Below, piece after piece: positions 34,196 through 44,087 of a stretch of DNA of 64,000 nt; the first letter of the stretch is position 1; every line of letters starts with the position of its first letter. Location: NCBI GenBank assembly GCA_023392125.1, contig JAEVZS010000023.1, positions 1-64,000 of the forward strand. The letters are read 5' to 3'. Made by a program: the position numbers and the translations under genes. The DNA is from Bacteroidota bacterium. GTDB lineage: Bacteria; Bacteroidota; Bacteroidia; Cytophagales; Cytophagaceae. The notes beneath the pieces were generated by a model. That model saw only the letters and a list, made by a program, of their open reading frames with translations, had not been told where the DNA came from and did not search any database.

Positions 34196-36067
34196 TTATT
34201 CTTTATCAGAACCTTCTTCAGAGCTTTCTTCTTTTTTAGGAGCAGCTTTCTTCTTTGCTTCCGGTTTTGTAGAAGCTTCTTCCATCTGCTCTTTTAATTG
34301 GGAAAGTACCTCAAGGTCTCCTAAAGTAGACTTCTCAACCTCTGCATTAACTTTTTTCACAGAAGGTGATTTAGGGGCACTCTTTCCTGTCTTCTTAGCG
34401 GATTTTGTACCTTCTTCAACATCACTGCTGTGAACTTTGGTGTGAGAAAGGATAATTTTCTTCTCATCTTTTGAGAATTCCAATACCTGGAAGTCAAGAG
34501 ATTCACCAATCTCTGCCAAAGAACCATCTTCTTTCTGAAGATGCTTGGTTGTTGCAAAGCCTTCGATTCCATATGGAAGCTCCAGGATAGCACCTTTGTC
34601 ATTTTTAGAAATAACAGTACCTCTGTGCTCAGAACCCGGAGTAAAGATATCCTCGAATGTATTCCATGGATTCTCTTCAATCTGCTTATGTCCGAGAGCA
34701 AGTCTTCTGTTTTCAAGATCAAGTTCAAGAACAACCACATCAAGGCTGTCACCTACTTTTACAAACTCAGAAGGATGTTTGATTTTTCTCGTCCAGGAAA
34801 GATCAGAAACGTGCACCAGACCATCGATACCTTCTTCAAGCTCGATAAACAAACCAAAGTTGGTAAGGTTTCTTACAATACCGGTATGTTTTGTCTCAAC
34901 CGCATATTTCTGAAGAACATCCTGTTTTGTCCAAGGATCTTCGGTAAGTTGCTTGATACCAAGAGACATTTTTCTTTCTTCTCTGTCCAGAGTAAGAACA
35001 ACAGCTTCCAGCTCATCACCTACGTTGATGAAATCCTGAGGATTTCTCAAATGCTGAGACCATGACATCTCAGAAACGTGGATCAGACCTTCTACTCCTG
35101 ACTGGATCTCAAGGAATGCACCGTAATCAGCAACATTAACAATCTTGCCTTTTACTTTTGAGCCAACCTCGATCTCTGCAGCCAGCGAATCCCAAGGATG
35201 AGGAGTAAGTTGCTTCATACCAAGAGAAATTCTCTTCTTCTCATCATCAAAGTCAAGTACAACGACATTAACTTTCTGATCAAGGTTAAGAAGCTCTTCC
35301 GGATGGTTGATTCTACCCCATGAAATATCTGTAATATGCAACAGGCCATCCACACCGCCAAGATCAATAAATACTCCGAAGTTGGTCATATTCTTGATCA
35401 CACCTTCAAGTACCTGACCTTTTTCCAGGTTGTTCAGGATTTCAGCCTTTTGCTTTTCAATATCTTTCTCGATAAGGACTTTATGTGAAACTACTACGTT
35501 GTCATTCGCATAGTTGATTTTCACAACTTTCACCTCCATCTTCTTGCCTACGAAGATATCAAAGTCTCTGATTGGTTTTACGTCAATCTGAGAACCAGGA
35601 AGGAACGCCTCAATGCCATATACATCGACAATAAGACCACCTTTGGTACGTCTCTTAACAAAACCTTCGATTACTTCATCGCCATCAAGAGCTCCCTGGA
35701 TCAGTTCCCAGGCCTTAACAATCTTCGCTTTTCTTCTGCTGAGGATCAGCTGCCCCTGAGCATCTTCCTGATCTTCAATGTATACTTCGACTTCCTGACC
35801 AACTTTCAATCCTTCGATATCTCTGAATTCAGAAAGAGGCACCAAACCATCTGATTTGAATCCGATATTCAGGATCACGTCGCGATCAGTTATCCCTACA
35901 ATTGTACCGGATACTACTTCTTTCTCAGTTACCTGAGTAAGTGTTCCGTCGTACATTTTGGCCATTTCAGCTCTCTGGTCTTTTGTATAACCAGTACCAA
36001 AGCTTCCTGTTTCAAGCGTTTCCCAGTTAAAGTCCTGAGAGCCGGTTGTTTGTTTTGAATTTGCCAT
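34196..36067 (-). CDS. rpsA: Ribosomal protein bS1
   Basis: A 623-residue protein from the ATG at 36067 (the frame extends to 36094, but MANSKQTT is the natural start). Six S1 RNA-binding repeats are visible, for example EVVSGTIVGITDRDVILNIG, GQVLEGVIKNMTNFGVFIDLGGVDGLLHITDISW, GSKVKGKIVNVADYGAFLEIQSGVEGLIHVSEMSW and ETKHTGIVRNLTNFGLFIELEEGIDGLVHVSDLSW. A Lys, Glu and Ala-rich tail follows from about residue 545. bS1 brings mRNA to the ribosome, which matters in a phylum where Shine-Dalgarno pairing is little used. The gene has its own leader with hairpins and ends at a strong terminator. Confidence 0.96.
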   Translation of the reverse strand: MANSKQTTGSQDFNWETLETGSFGTGYTKDQRAEMAKMYDGTLTQVTEKEVVSGTIVGITDRDVILNIGFKSDGLVPLSEFRDIEGLKVGQEVEVYIEDQEDAQGQLILSRRKAKIVKAWELIQGALDGDEVIEGFVKRRTKGGLIVDVYGIEAFLPGSQIDVKPIRDFDIFVGKKMEVKVVKINYANDNVVVSHKVLIEKDIEKQKAEILNNLEKGQVLEGVIKNMTNFGVFIDLGGVDGLLHITDISWGRINHPEELLNLDQKVNVVVLDFDDEKKRISLGMKQLTPHPWDSLAAEIEVGSKVKGKIVNVADYGAFLEIQSGVEGLIHVSEMSWSQHLRNPQDFINVGDELEAVVLTLDREERKMSLGIKQLTEDPWTKQDVLQKYAVETKHTGIVRNLTNFGLFIELEEGIDGLVHVSDLSWTRKIKHPSEFVKVGDSLDVVVLELDLENRRLALGHKQIEENPWNTFEDIFTPGSEHRGTVISKNDKGAILELPYGIEGFATTKHLQKEDGSLAEIGESLDFQVLEFSKDEKKIILSHTKVHSSDVEEGTKSAKKTGKSAPKSPSVKKVNAEVEKSTLGDLEVLSQLKEQMEEASTKPEAKKKAAPKKEESSEEGSDKE

Positions 36068-36144
36068 TTTAATTAGAAAAGGCTCTGAATACAACAGTCT
36101 TATAGAGCCATACAGACTGAGGTTTTAAAGTTTATACTGTTTAC

Positions 36145-36180
36145 CCTGATAATCAGGACAAACCCTTTCACCTGAAAGGG
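36145..36180 (-). promoter_or_regulatory. Two hairpins in the rpsA leader
   Basis: CCTGAT/ATCAGG (36145-36157) and CCCTTTCA/TGAAAGGG (36163-36180) stand side by side between the NlpC/P60 gene and rpsA. A -7-like box at 36192-36185 lies just before them, so they would form the 5' end of the rpsA mRNA. They could take part in control by bS1; alternatively the second is a weak terminator for the upstream gene. Confidence 0.4.
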
Positions 36181-36184
36181 ACCG

Positions 36185-36192
36185 CAAAAATA
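36185..36192 (-). promoter_or_regulatory. Possible -7 box of an rpsA promoter
   Basis: TATTTTTG on the minus strand matches TAnnTTTG. No good TTG lies at the expected -33 distance, so support is partial. Transcription would begin near 36179, giving a leader of about 112 bases. Confidence 0.35.
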
Positions 36193-36254
36193 ATAATAAT
36201 TCCGGTATAATAAAAACGCCGGAACTCTATAATTATCTTTGCTGAAAAAAGGTT

Positions 36255-37100
36255 TCATTTTTGTTCGGCCAGTATCCTTCTTATCGAATAAAGAAAGTGT
36301 GTATGCTCCCCCGTATATACATTACATATTCCTTTGGCGTCAAGCTTATCAATTCTGACCTCTCCGGAGGCATGCATAATACGATTGTTCTCGCATACAA
36401 TACCGACATGGGTAACTTTTCCTTCTGCATTGCTGAAAAAGGCTATATCACCGGGCATACAGTGAGCAAACTCAACTTTTGTACCCTTTTCAGCCTGCTG
36501 ATAAGCATCTCTGGGCAATGTATAACCGCATATTTTGAAGACCTGCTGCACAAAACCGCTGCAATCAATTCCAAAGGGTGTTCTTCCCCCCCATAAATAG
36601 GGCGCTGCAAAGAAAAATCGCGCCACTGAATAAAGAAATTCATAGCTGGCAGACTGCAAAGGATAAATAACCTCGCCCTGATACTTAAACGGTTCCTTTT
36701 CGATGATCATTACCCCGTTATTATATATAGGCAGAGCAGAGCCGTATACAATCGGAATAACTTTATTTTGTCCGTGAACCAGTCCGACCAGGTCTTTATT
36801 GACAGGCCAGCGCATAGAATCAACAATAGAAAAATAGTCGCCGGAAATTTGCTGATGTTGCTTTATATCAATCCATCCTCTGTATTTATCGAAGGCATTC
36901 TCAATCAATACCCATTCCTGCTTTTCGTCTTTGGCAATGACCGTGTAATGCTCTCCGAATAAAAGCTGAGAGATCATTTCACTACGATGGGAAGCACTGT
37001 TACGAACCGGTACAATACTCTGATAACATATTCCGTACTCCGGTGAGGTGTTCTCCTGTTCTTTTTCATCTGCGATTTGCGTACTGTCGCTTTGCTGCAT
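36255..37100 (-). CDS. NlpC/P60 family peptidoglycan hydrolase with SH3-like domains
   Basis: A 281-residue protein with SH3-like beta regions in the first half (about 22-150; LLFGEHYTVIAKDEKQEWVLIE) and an NlpC/P60 cysteine peptidase domain in the second. The catalytic residues are visible: Cys180 in FGIDCSGFVQQV, His231 in THVGIVCENN and His243 in IMHASGEV. Such enzymes cut D-Glu-gamma-meso-DAP type bonds in cell-wall peptides. There is no signal peptide, so it is probably cytoplasmic, acting on recycled muropeptides as YkfC-type enzymes do. It lies 10 bases after smpB's end and about 190 before rpsA. Confidence 0.87.
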   Translation of the reverse strand: MQQSDSTQIADEKEQENTSPEYGICYQSIVPVRNSASHRSEMISQLLFGEHYTVIAKDEKQEWVLIENAFDKYRGWIDIKQHQQISGDYFSIVDSMRWPVNKDLVGLVHGQNKVIPIVYGSALPIYNNGVMIIEKEPFKYQGEVIYPLQSASYEFLYSVARFFFAAPYLWGGRTPFGIDCSGFVQQVFKICGYTLPRDAYQQAEKGTKVEFAHCMPGDIAFFSNAEGKVTHVGIVCENNRIMHASGEVRIDKLDAKGICNVYTGEHTHFLYSIRRILAEQK

Positions 37101-37110
37101 AAGTCAGATT

Positions 37111-37578
37111 TTAAATCTTTATTCTCGACATTTCTCTCTTAACATCCTTTTCTTTAATAGTTTCGCGCTTATCATACAGCTTCTTTCCTTTGGCAAGCGC
37201 TATTTCCATTTTGGCAAAACCACGATCATTAGTAAACAGGCGCAAAGGAATTATCGTCAATCCCTTATCTTTCAGGCTTTCTTCAAGCTTATCCAACTCT
37301 CTTTTCTTCAAAAGAAGCTTTCTCTCTCTCAGAGGATCATGATTAGCATATGTCCCCTGTTCATATGGAGATATATTCATTCCTTTAACGAAAAGCTCTC
37401 CGTTGTTGAAATAGCAGTATGCCTCCTGCAAGCTCGCTTTATTCTGCCTGATTGATTTTATTTCTGTTCCGGCAAGTGCAATACCCGCTACATACGTATC
37501 CAGAAAATGAAACTCGAAAGAAGCCTTCCGGTTCTTTATATTGACTGATTTTAAAAATTCACCTTTCTTATTTGTCAT
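37111..37578 (-). CDS. smpB: SsrA-binding protein SmpB
   Basis: A 155-residue partner of tmRNA in rescuing stalled ribosomes. The core shows AGIALAGTEIKSIRQNKASL, the motif SPYEQGTYANHDPLRERKLL and GLTIIPLRLFTNDRGFAKMEIALAKGKK-type strands, and a basic tail with KLYDKRETIKEKD. The ATG at 37578 is preferred to a TTG six bases upstream. tsaD ends 7 bases before it, so the two are co-transcribed. The ssrA gene itself is not in the window. Confidence 0.96.
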   Translation of the reverse strand: MTNKKGEFLKSVNIKNRKASFEFHFLDTYVAGIALAGTEIKSIRQNKASLQEAYCYFNNGELFVKGMNISPYEQGTYANHDPLRERKLLLKKRELDKLEESLKDKGLTIIPLRLFTNDRGFAKMEIALAKGKKLYDKRETIKEKDVKREMSRIKI

Positions 37579-37585
37579 AGTCAAT

Positions 37586-38590
37586 TCAGATTGCCATTCT
37601 TGGATCAGGACTCACTTCCTGTCCAGTAAACTCTCCTTTAAGATATTTGTAATGCGCAGCCATTGCAATCATGGCAGCATTGTCTGTACAATACTCAAAA
37701 CGGGGAATATAAACATTCCAGCCTGATTTCTCTGCTTCATCATTAACAGCCTTTCGAAGTCCACTGTTCGCTGAAACACCTCCCGCGATTGCAATTTCCC
37801 TGATTCCGGTTTCCCGCGATGCTCTACGAAGTTTCTTCATCAGTATATCAATCAGCGTTTTTTGTATCGAAGCACATATATCCGGCATATTTTTTTCGAT
37901 AAAATCCGGCTGATTTTTAGTCTTTTCTTTCAGGAAATACATAATTGCCGTTTTGATTCCGCTGAATGAAAAATTCAGTCCCTGCATTTCCACATCCGGA
38001 AAAGTAAAAGCATCAGCATTCCCCTGCTGAGCCAGCTTATCGATCAACGGCCCGCCGGGATATGGCAGCCCGAGCAGCTTGGCTGACTTGTCAAAAGCCT
38101 CACCCACTGCATCATCCTGTGTCTGTCCGATAATCTCCATTTCCAGGTGATCTGTAACCCGCACTATCTGCGTATGACCACCACTGACCGTAAGGCACAG
38201 GAACGGAAAAGCCGGCCGGGGCTCCTCAATAAAATGCGCCAGAATATGCGCCTGCATGTGATTAACCTCTATAAGAGGTATATTTAATCCCAGTGCAAAA
38301 GATTTTGCAAAAGAAACTCCTACAAGCAACGCCCCCAAAAGCCCGGGACCTCTGGTAAAAGCCACTGCCTTTATGTCACTTTTTTGTATATTTGCATCTT
38401 CCAGAGCCTTGGCAACAACGGGGATTATATTCTGCTGATGCGCGCGCGAAGCAAGTTCGGGCACTATTCCGCCATATTTTTCGTGTATATACTGGGTAGC
38501 AACTACGTTGGCAAGAATTTTGCCATCATAAATTACTGCCGCTGACGTTTCATCACAGGAAGACTCTATTGCCAGGATTGCTAACTTCAT
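37586..38590 (-). CDS. tsaD: tRNA threonylcarbamoyladenosine transferase TsaD
   Basis: A 334-residue enzyme that transfers the threonylcarbamoyl group to A37 of ANN-decoding tRNAs, together with TsaB, TsaC and TsaE. The start MKLAILAIESSCDETSAAV (ATG at 38590) is the family start. Metal-binding His residues are in VNHMQAHILAH, followed by LCLTVSGGHTQIV, and the ATP site is in PYPGGPLIDKLA and IAGGVSANSGLRKA. The length is normal. It diverges from tamB with only eight bases between the two start codons and leads the smpB-NlpC/P60 group. Confidence 0.97.
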   Translation of the reverse strand: MKLAILAIESSCDETSAAVIYDGKILANVVATQYIHEKYGGIVPELASRAHQQNIIPVVAKALEDANIQKSDIKAVAFTRGPGLLGALLVGVSFAKSFALGLNIPLIEVNHMQAHILAHFIEEPRPAFPFLCLTVSGGHTQIVRVTDHLEMEIIGQTQDDAVGEAFDKSAKLLGLPYPGGPLIDKLAQQGNADAFTFPDVEMQGLNFSFSGIKTAIMYFLKEKTKNQPDFIEKNMPDICASIQKTLIDILMKKLRRASRETGIREIAIAGGVSANSGLRKAVNDEAEKSGWNVYIPRFEYCTDNAAMIAMAAHYKYLKGEFTGQEVSPDPRMAI

Positions 38591-38598
38591 ACTAATAG

Positions 38599-41500
38599 TT
38601 GACAAAGGTAACAAATATACAATATAAAAAAGTCTTTAAGCGGCTTGTAAAGACTGTCCTGCTATTTATTATCTCGATACTCGGGATTTTGGGGACAGTT
38701 GTTACTGCATTGCAGTTTCCTGCTGTTCAGACCTACGTTGTCCAGAAAGCTACAGAATATATATCCGGTGTTCTTCATTATCCTATTATGGTTGAGGCTG
38801 TTGCCATAAGCTGGTTTGACAAGCTTCATCTCAACGGAGTAAGCGTGCTTGACCGGGACAAAAACCAGATGATTTATCTCGATCATGCCAGCGTGGATTT
38901 CAGCATCGGCCCGATTAAAAATCCGGAGCTGCTTATCGAAGAAATCGTCCTGGAAAACGGCAAGGTTAATCTGTTCAAATTTGCCTCGGACAGTAGTGTC
39001 AATATTACCAACTTTATAGAAACGATACGGGAACTTACGACTCCGAAAACTCCCCGATCCGGCCCGCCAAGACCCTTTGCTATTGAGAAAGTCACATTGC
39101 ACAACATGTACTTCAGCTATTTTGATCAACGAAGAGAGCTGATTACTTCCGGTTTTGATCACAATCACTTTATTTTTGAAAACATAAATGCTACTGTCAC
39201 TGATCTGAATGTAATCGCTGATACTTTCAGAATACAGATTGATCATTTAAATGCTCTTGAGCAGCAGACTGCCTTACAGGTTCAGAATACATCATTACTC
39301 TTTACTGTCACAAAGCACGCAATGCTTTTTGAAAATATTGACGCATACATTGGCAACAGCTATTTAAACAGGGAACTTGTGTTTGAGTATGAGCATATCA
39401 ATGATCTTTCTGATTTTAATGAAAAAATAAACGTCAGAGCACGTCTGGACAGTAGTAAGATATATACGAAAGATCTCGGAAATTTTGCCCCCCAGCTAAA
39501 ACCCTATTCAGATTATGCATTCCTGGCCGGTAAATTTAAAGGCCGGGTGGTTAACTTCTCTGTAACTGACCTTGTACTAGGTTTTGGAAAAAACAGTATC
39601 ATCAAGGGAAAAGCATCCTTCAAGGGATTGCCTGAATTGAATGAAACCTATATTGATTGCAAATTTGTCAACTCTACCATTCTTTCCACTGATCTTAAAC
39701 AATATGCCACAGCTCAGAGCTATCCGGTTTTTTCCCGTCTCGGCTATATCAAAGGAACCGGAGAGTTTGTCGGGTTTTCGTACGATTTTGTAGCTCACGG
39801 CGATTTTTCAACTGCCCTGGGAAATCTGGAATCAGATATTAACTTTAAATTTCTGGAAGGTAAAAATCTGGACGCCTTATACAAAGGTAATCTTAAAACC
39901 AATAATTTTCATATCGGCAAATTTCTGGGGATCCCAGATCGCCTCGGACATATTGATATGAACGGAACTCTTGAGGGAAAAGGACTTACTCTGAGTGAAG
40001 CAGAAGTGAGACTCGATGCCAGTATATCAAGTCTGAGCTTTAACAAATACAGGTATCAGGGAATCATTGTCGATGCGACCCTCAGCGATGAACTTTTTGA
40101 CGGTTTTATATCTGTAACAGATCCTAACTTAAAATTCTCAGCCAATGGTCTTATCAACTTAAAGGACAATGTTAACAAATTTAATATTGCTGCCAGTTTT
40201 GAGAAAGCCAACCTCAAACCGTTAAACTTTGCCGACAGAGAAACCTATCTTATCTCCAGCTTCAAGCTGGATTTTACCGGACTAAAACCCGATGAAATTG
40301 TAGGAGAAGCCTATTGTGCCAATACATATCTTCTTTATGAAGGCAATAAAGAGCTTTTCATCGATACGCTCTTTGCAAAAAGTACCAAGGATGCCGGTAT
40401 CAGAACATTTTACTTAAACTCAGATCTTCTGGCAGTTGATGCCAGAGGCAATTTTGAATTTACAACTCTGTATACTGACCTGCTCAGGCTTTACAAAGAA
40501 TACGAGCTCAATATTGTAAATAACAAAAATGCCATCAACTCTTATTATACATCCAAAGCATCCTTTAAAGACGCAGAAAAATATGCAGTTGATTTTACCA
40601 TAAATATAAAGGATCTGAATAACCTGTTTTCCATTTATGTACCGGGATTATATCTTTCCGAAAACACTAAAATAAAAGGAGAATTTATCAATAACTATAC
40701 TTCTGTCTTCAATTGCTTCACGAACATAGACACCATATATTATCGCGAGAATGAATTGTACGGAACAAGTTTCGAGCTGAATACCTCAAAGTTTCATGAT
40801 AGCTCGGACGTGCTGGCAATGGTTTATGTCAAATCCCCGAAACAATCGCTAAAAAGCTTCCCACAGACAGAGCAGTTTGTCTTAGAAGGCATATGGAATA
40901 GCGACCGGTTAAATTTCACCACCGGTATCAGGCAGACAGGCAATGAAAACGCTATATACCTTAACGGACTTTTATCCTTGCAGGAAGATGGCAAACAAAT
41001 TGTTTCACTCAATAACTCCTCCGTTTCTTTACTGAATAAAAAATGGTCGATCGGTAACCAGAATGAAATACTCTTTACTCCCAAAGGTGTGCTGTTCGAC
41101 GGATTTACCGTTCATAATGCCAACCAGTCCATCGAATTAAACGGTAATGTATCTTCCGATGCAAGCCAGGAAGCCACACTGGCCATTTCCGATTTTGAGC
41201 TTTCGACACTTAATCCTTTGATAGAAGGAGCTGCTATTAGTGGAATTGTCAATGGAAATCTTTTGCTAAAAGATGTTATCAATGATCTGAATCTAAATGG
41301 CAATATTACTATTGACACTTTTAAGGTAGACGATTTTCTGATTGGCAATATCAACGGAATGGCAGGCTGGAACAGTAAGTACGACCGACTTGAGGTCCAG
41401 GTCGATGTACTCCGGGAAGATGAAAAGATCATTTATCTTGACGGATATGTCAAACAGGATAAAGAAGAAAAAACGCAGTTACTTAATCTGAATGCACGAT

Positions 41501-43206
41501 TAAATAAAGCGAATCTCGAAATTCTCAACCCGATCCTGGAAGGCGCAATTAGTCAGATTAAAGGAGTCGCCACCGGTAACCTTCAGATTCAGGGGACCAC
41601 CCATAACCTGATTGTAAAAGGGAAAGCTGAGGTAAATAACGGATCTTTTAAAGTTGATTATCTGAATACCACCTATTATCTGGACGATTACATTCACCTT
41701 GATGAAAACCTGATCGGATTCAAAAAGCTTAAGCTCAAAGATGCTTACGGAGATATCGCTGTTGTCGATGGTGGTATCTTCCATGACAACTTCCGGAATT
41801 TTGTCCTTAATATCCGTGGACATATGGACAGTTTTCATGTTCTGAATACAACAGAGAAAGACAATGAGCTGTTTTATGGCTCCGCTTTTGTAACCGGAGA
41901 TATCGAACTACTCGGTGCTTTTCAGGATTTTGAAATCAAAGCCAATGCGGTTTCCAACAAGGGAACCAAGATATATATACCCATCCAGGAATCCGCATCC
42001 ATAGAGCAGCAAAGCTTTATAAAATTTACTTCATTACGCTCCGGTCAGCAAGTTGCCGGTACCCAGGATCAGGTTGACCTCTCCGGAATAAAAATGGATT
42101 TCAATTTTGAAATTACCCCGGATGCCTATGCTGAAATAATCTTTGATAAACGGGCAGGCGATATTATCCGGGGCAATGGTTCCGGAAATCTTAAGCTGGA
42201 AATTGACACCCGCGGAGACTTTTTCCTTTACGGCTCTTACTTCATTCAAAAAGGCGGATACAATTTTACATTGGCAAATCTTATCAATAAAGAGTTTACT
42301 ATTCAGCCAGGCAGCTCCATCTCCTGGTACGGAGATCCTTATCAAGGTGTGCTTGATATAAAAGCAGTCTATCATCAGTCAGCCTCATTACGGCCACTGA
42401 TAACGTCAGTTGAAGATTCTTCAAAAATTGACTCCGAAGGTTCCCGACGTACCCCTGTGGATGTGCTTCTCGGACTAAGAGGAAATCTGCTGACTCCGGA
42501 TATCGATCTCGGAATAAAAATTCTGAATTATCCTCTCTCTCTTGAGCAATACGTCACCGGATTTGAATCGATGATTGCTCAAAATGAACAGGAATTGAAC
42601 AGACAGGTATTCAGCCTTCTTATTCTTGGCGGATTTGCACCTCAATACAGCTTTACCGGCCTTGCTCCGGATCCGGCAAATAATCTTAGCGAATTACTTA
42701 CCAATCAGCTTGGTAACTGGTTAAGTCAGGTCGACGAGAACCTGCAAATCGACCTGGATCTTAACGGGCTTGACAGGGATGCCTTAAACACCTTCAATCT
42801 CAGACTTTCCTACACCCTGCTGGATGGCCGCCTTCGTATTACACGGGATGGTCGTTTCACTAATACAGAAACCCAGTCTTCGACCAGCTCTTCCGGCTCT
42901 TCTGCTACAGGACATAATAATATTTCCAATATAGCCGGCGAATGGACTATTGAATACCTGATTTCACCAGATGGCAAGCTTCGTCTGAAGCTTTTTAACA
43001 AAAACACTCAGAATCAGATTGGCGGAATCACTAATACATCTGCCGGCTTCAGCCTTTTACATACAGCGAGCTTTAATAATATCGAAGATTTGTTCAAAAG
43101 AAAAACATTCGTTGAAAAGTCACCCCCTGCCAATAATTCCCCGACTGATTCGACCAGAAGGCAACCCGATTCAATAGCAATACCAGTGAAAAATGAGAAT
43201 CACTAA
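38599..43206 (+). CDS. tamB: Translocation and assembly module protein TamB
   Basis: A 1535-residue envelope-spanning protein. An N-terminal membrane segment (about 15-40) is followed by some 1250 residues of repeated beta strands typical of the AsmA/TamB bridge proteins (N-x-K-G-x-A-S-F, LNLNGNITIDTFKV, VKGKAEVNNGSFKVDYLNTTYYL), and a C-terminal TamB (DUF490) domain near 1180-1480 (EIIFDKRAGDIIRGNGSGNL, GGYNFTLANLINKEFTIQPG, SLLILGGFAPQYSF). It helps move lipids or outer membrane proteins across the periplasm. An in-frame TAG directly precedes the TTG at 38599 and no ATG occurs before the membrane segment, so TTG is the likely start. The end overlaps the next gene by 14 bases. No tamA neighbour. 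Confidence 0.9.
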   Translation: MTKVTNIQYKKVFKRLVKTVLLFIISILGILGTVVTALQFPAVQTYVVQKATEYISGVLHYPIMVEAVAISWFDKLHLNGVSVLDRDKNQMIYLDHASVDFSIGPIKNPELLIEEIVLENGKVNLFKFASDSSVNITNFIETIRELTTPKTPRSGPPRPFAIEKVTLHNMYFSYFDQRRELITSGFDHNHFIFENINATVTDLNVIADTFRIQIDHLNALEQQTALQVQNTSLLFTVTKHAMLFENIDAYIGNSYLNRELVFEYEHINDLSDFNEKINVRARLDSSKIYTKDLGNFAPQLKPYSDYAFLAGKFKGRVVNFSVTDLVLGFGKNSIIKGKASFKGLPELNETYIDCKFVNSTILSTDLKQYATAQSYPVFSRLGYIKGTGEFVGFSYDFVAHGDFSTALGNLESDINFKFLEGKNLDALYKGNLKTNNFHIGKFLGIPDRLGHIDMNGTLEGKGLTLSEAEVRLDASISSLSFNKYRYQGIIVDATLSDELFDGFISVTDPNLKFSANGLINLKDNVNKFNIAASFEKANLKPLNFADRETYLISSFKLDFTGLKPDEIVGEAYCANTYLLYEGNKELFIDTLFAKSTKDAGIRTFYLNSDLLAVDARGNFEFTTLYTDLLRLYKEYELNIVNNKNAINSYYTSKASFKDAEKYAVDFTINIKDLNNLFSIYVPGLYLSENTKIKGEFINNYTSVFNCFTNIDTIYYRENELYGTSFELNTSKFHDSSDVLAMVYVKSPKQSLKSFPQTEQFVLEGIWNSDRLNFTTGIRQTGNENAIYLNGLLSLQEDGKQIVSLNNSSVSLLNKKWSIGNQNEILFTPKGVLFDGFTVHNANQSIELNGNVSSDASQEATLAISDFELSTLNPLIEGAAISGIVNGNLLLKDVINDLNLNGNITIDTFKVDDFLIGNINGMAGWNSKYDRLEVQVDVLREDEKIIYLDGYVKQDKEEKTQLLNLNARLNKANLEILNPILEGAISQIKGVATGNLQIQGTTHNLIVKGKAEVNNGSFKVDYLNTTYYLDDYIHLDENLIGFKKLKLKDAYGDIAVVDGGIFHDNFRNFVLNIRGHMDSFHVLNTTEKDNELFYGSAFVTGDIELLGAFQDFEIKANAVSNKGTKIYIPIQESASIEQQSFIKFTSLRSGQQVAGTQDQVDLSGIKMDFNFEITPDAYAEIIFDKRAGDIIRGNGSGNLKLEIDTRGDFFLYGSYFIQKGGYNFTLANLINKEFTIQPGSSISWYGDPYQGVLDIKAVYHQSASLRPLITSVEDSSKIDSEGSRRTPVDVLLGLRGNLLTPDIDLGIKILNYPLSLEQYVTGFESMIAQNEQELNRQVFSLLILGGFAPQYSFTGLAPDPANNLSELLTNQLGNWLSQVDENLQIDLDLNGLDRDALNTFNLRLSYTLLDGRLRITRDGRFTNTETQSSTSSSGSSATGHNNISNIAGEWTIEYLISPDGKLRLKLFNKNTQNQIGGITNTSAGFSLLHTASFNNIEDLFKRKTFVEKSPPANNSPTDSTRRQPDSIAIPVKNENH

Positions 43207-44077
43207 AAAGGCTGGATTTTTCCTGTTTATATTCTTGCTGGTGATTAGCTGCAAAGCTTCTGACTCCAGCAAGGTAATCAGGCAGCGTATGTATCCCCTG
43301 GTAATAGGAGTTAACAGCGCATATGCGGGAGCGATGGTTTATATGTCCAACGTATGGTATACCAGCGAAAATCGTACTTCCTTTCATTTTTACAATGACC
43401 TGCCTCAATGGAAGCAAATGGATAAAATGGGCCATATGATGACCTCATTTACAGAAGCAGATGTTATTGCACGTACACTGAAATGGGCCGGAATGTCAGA
43501 AAGAAATTCTCATATATACGGAGCTATCGGAGGATTTTTATATCAGGCCCCTATTGAGATTTTTGATGGCTTCGAAAAATCGTACGGAGCTTCCGTTTCC
43601 GATCTTGGCGCCAACGCTATGGGTTCCCTTCTTTATTTATCCCAATACCTGGCATGGCAATCTATCAGAATAAAGCTTAAATTCAGTTTCCAGCCAAGCT
43701 CATTAGCCCGGCTGCGACCTGACGTGCTGGGCAGCAGCCTGTCTGAACAAATCTTAAAAGACTATAACGGACAGACATACTGGCTGGCCTTTAATGTAAA
43801 CAGTTTTTTTCAGCATAAGTCGGTTCCCCGTTGGATTAATCTTAGCATAGGCTATAGCGCGCACAATATGCTATATGGAAGAGATCATGAAAACATTCAG
43901 GCTGGATTCAGGCCTTTCAGGCAATACTTCTTATCTATGGATATCGATTTTGACCATGTTCCGATTAAAAGCAAATTCGTTAAAACATTGCTATATCCAT
44001 TGAATATTATTCATATTCCATTTCCTGCATTGGAGTTCAGCAATAATAAGTTTAAATTTCATCCATTATATTTTTGA
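43193..44077 (+). CDS. DUF2279 (YfiM-like) lipoprotein
   Basis: A 294-residue protein with a lipoprotein signal (VISC, Cys20). The conserved centre, KQMDKMGHMMTSFTEADVIA, then GAIGGFLYQAPIEIFDGFEK and YGASVSDLGANAMGS, matches the DUF2279/YfiM family of predicted periplasmic lipoproteins, which have His, Glu and Asp at conserved positions. The rest resembles a short series of amphipathic strands. No activity has been established for the family, to my knowledge. The gene overlaps tamB by 14 bases, pointing to joint expression with an envelope biogenesis factor. Confidence 0.82.
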   Translation: MRITKKAGFFLFIFLLVISCKASDSSKVIRQRMYPLVIGVNSAYAGAMVYMSNVWYTSENRTSFHFYNDLPQWKQMDKMGHMMTSFTEADVIARTLKWAGMSERNSHIYGAIGGFLYQAPIEIFDGFEKSYGASVSDLGANAMGSLLYLSQYLAWQSIRIKLKFSFQPSSLARLRPDVLGSSLSEQILKDYNGQTYWLAFNVNSFFQHKSVPRWINLSIGYSAHNMLYGRDHENIQAGFRPFRQYFLSMDIDFDHVPIKSKFVKTLLYPLNIIHIPFPALEFSNNKFKFHPLYF

Positions 44078-44087
44078 ATTCTATTTT

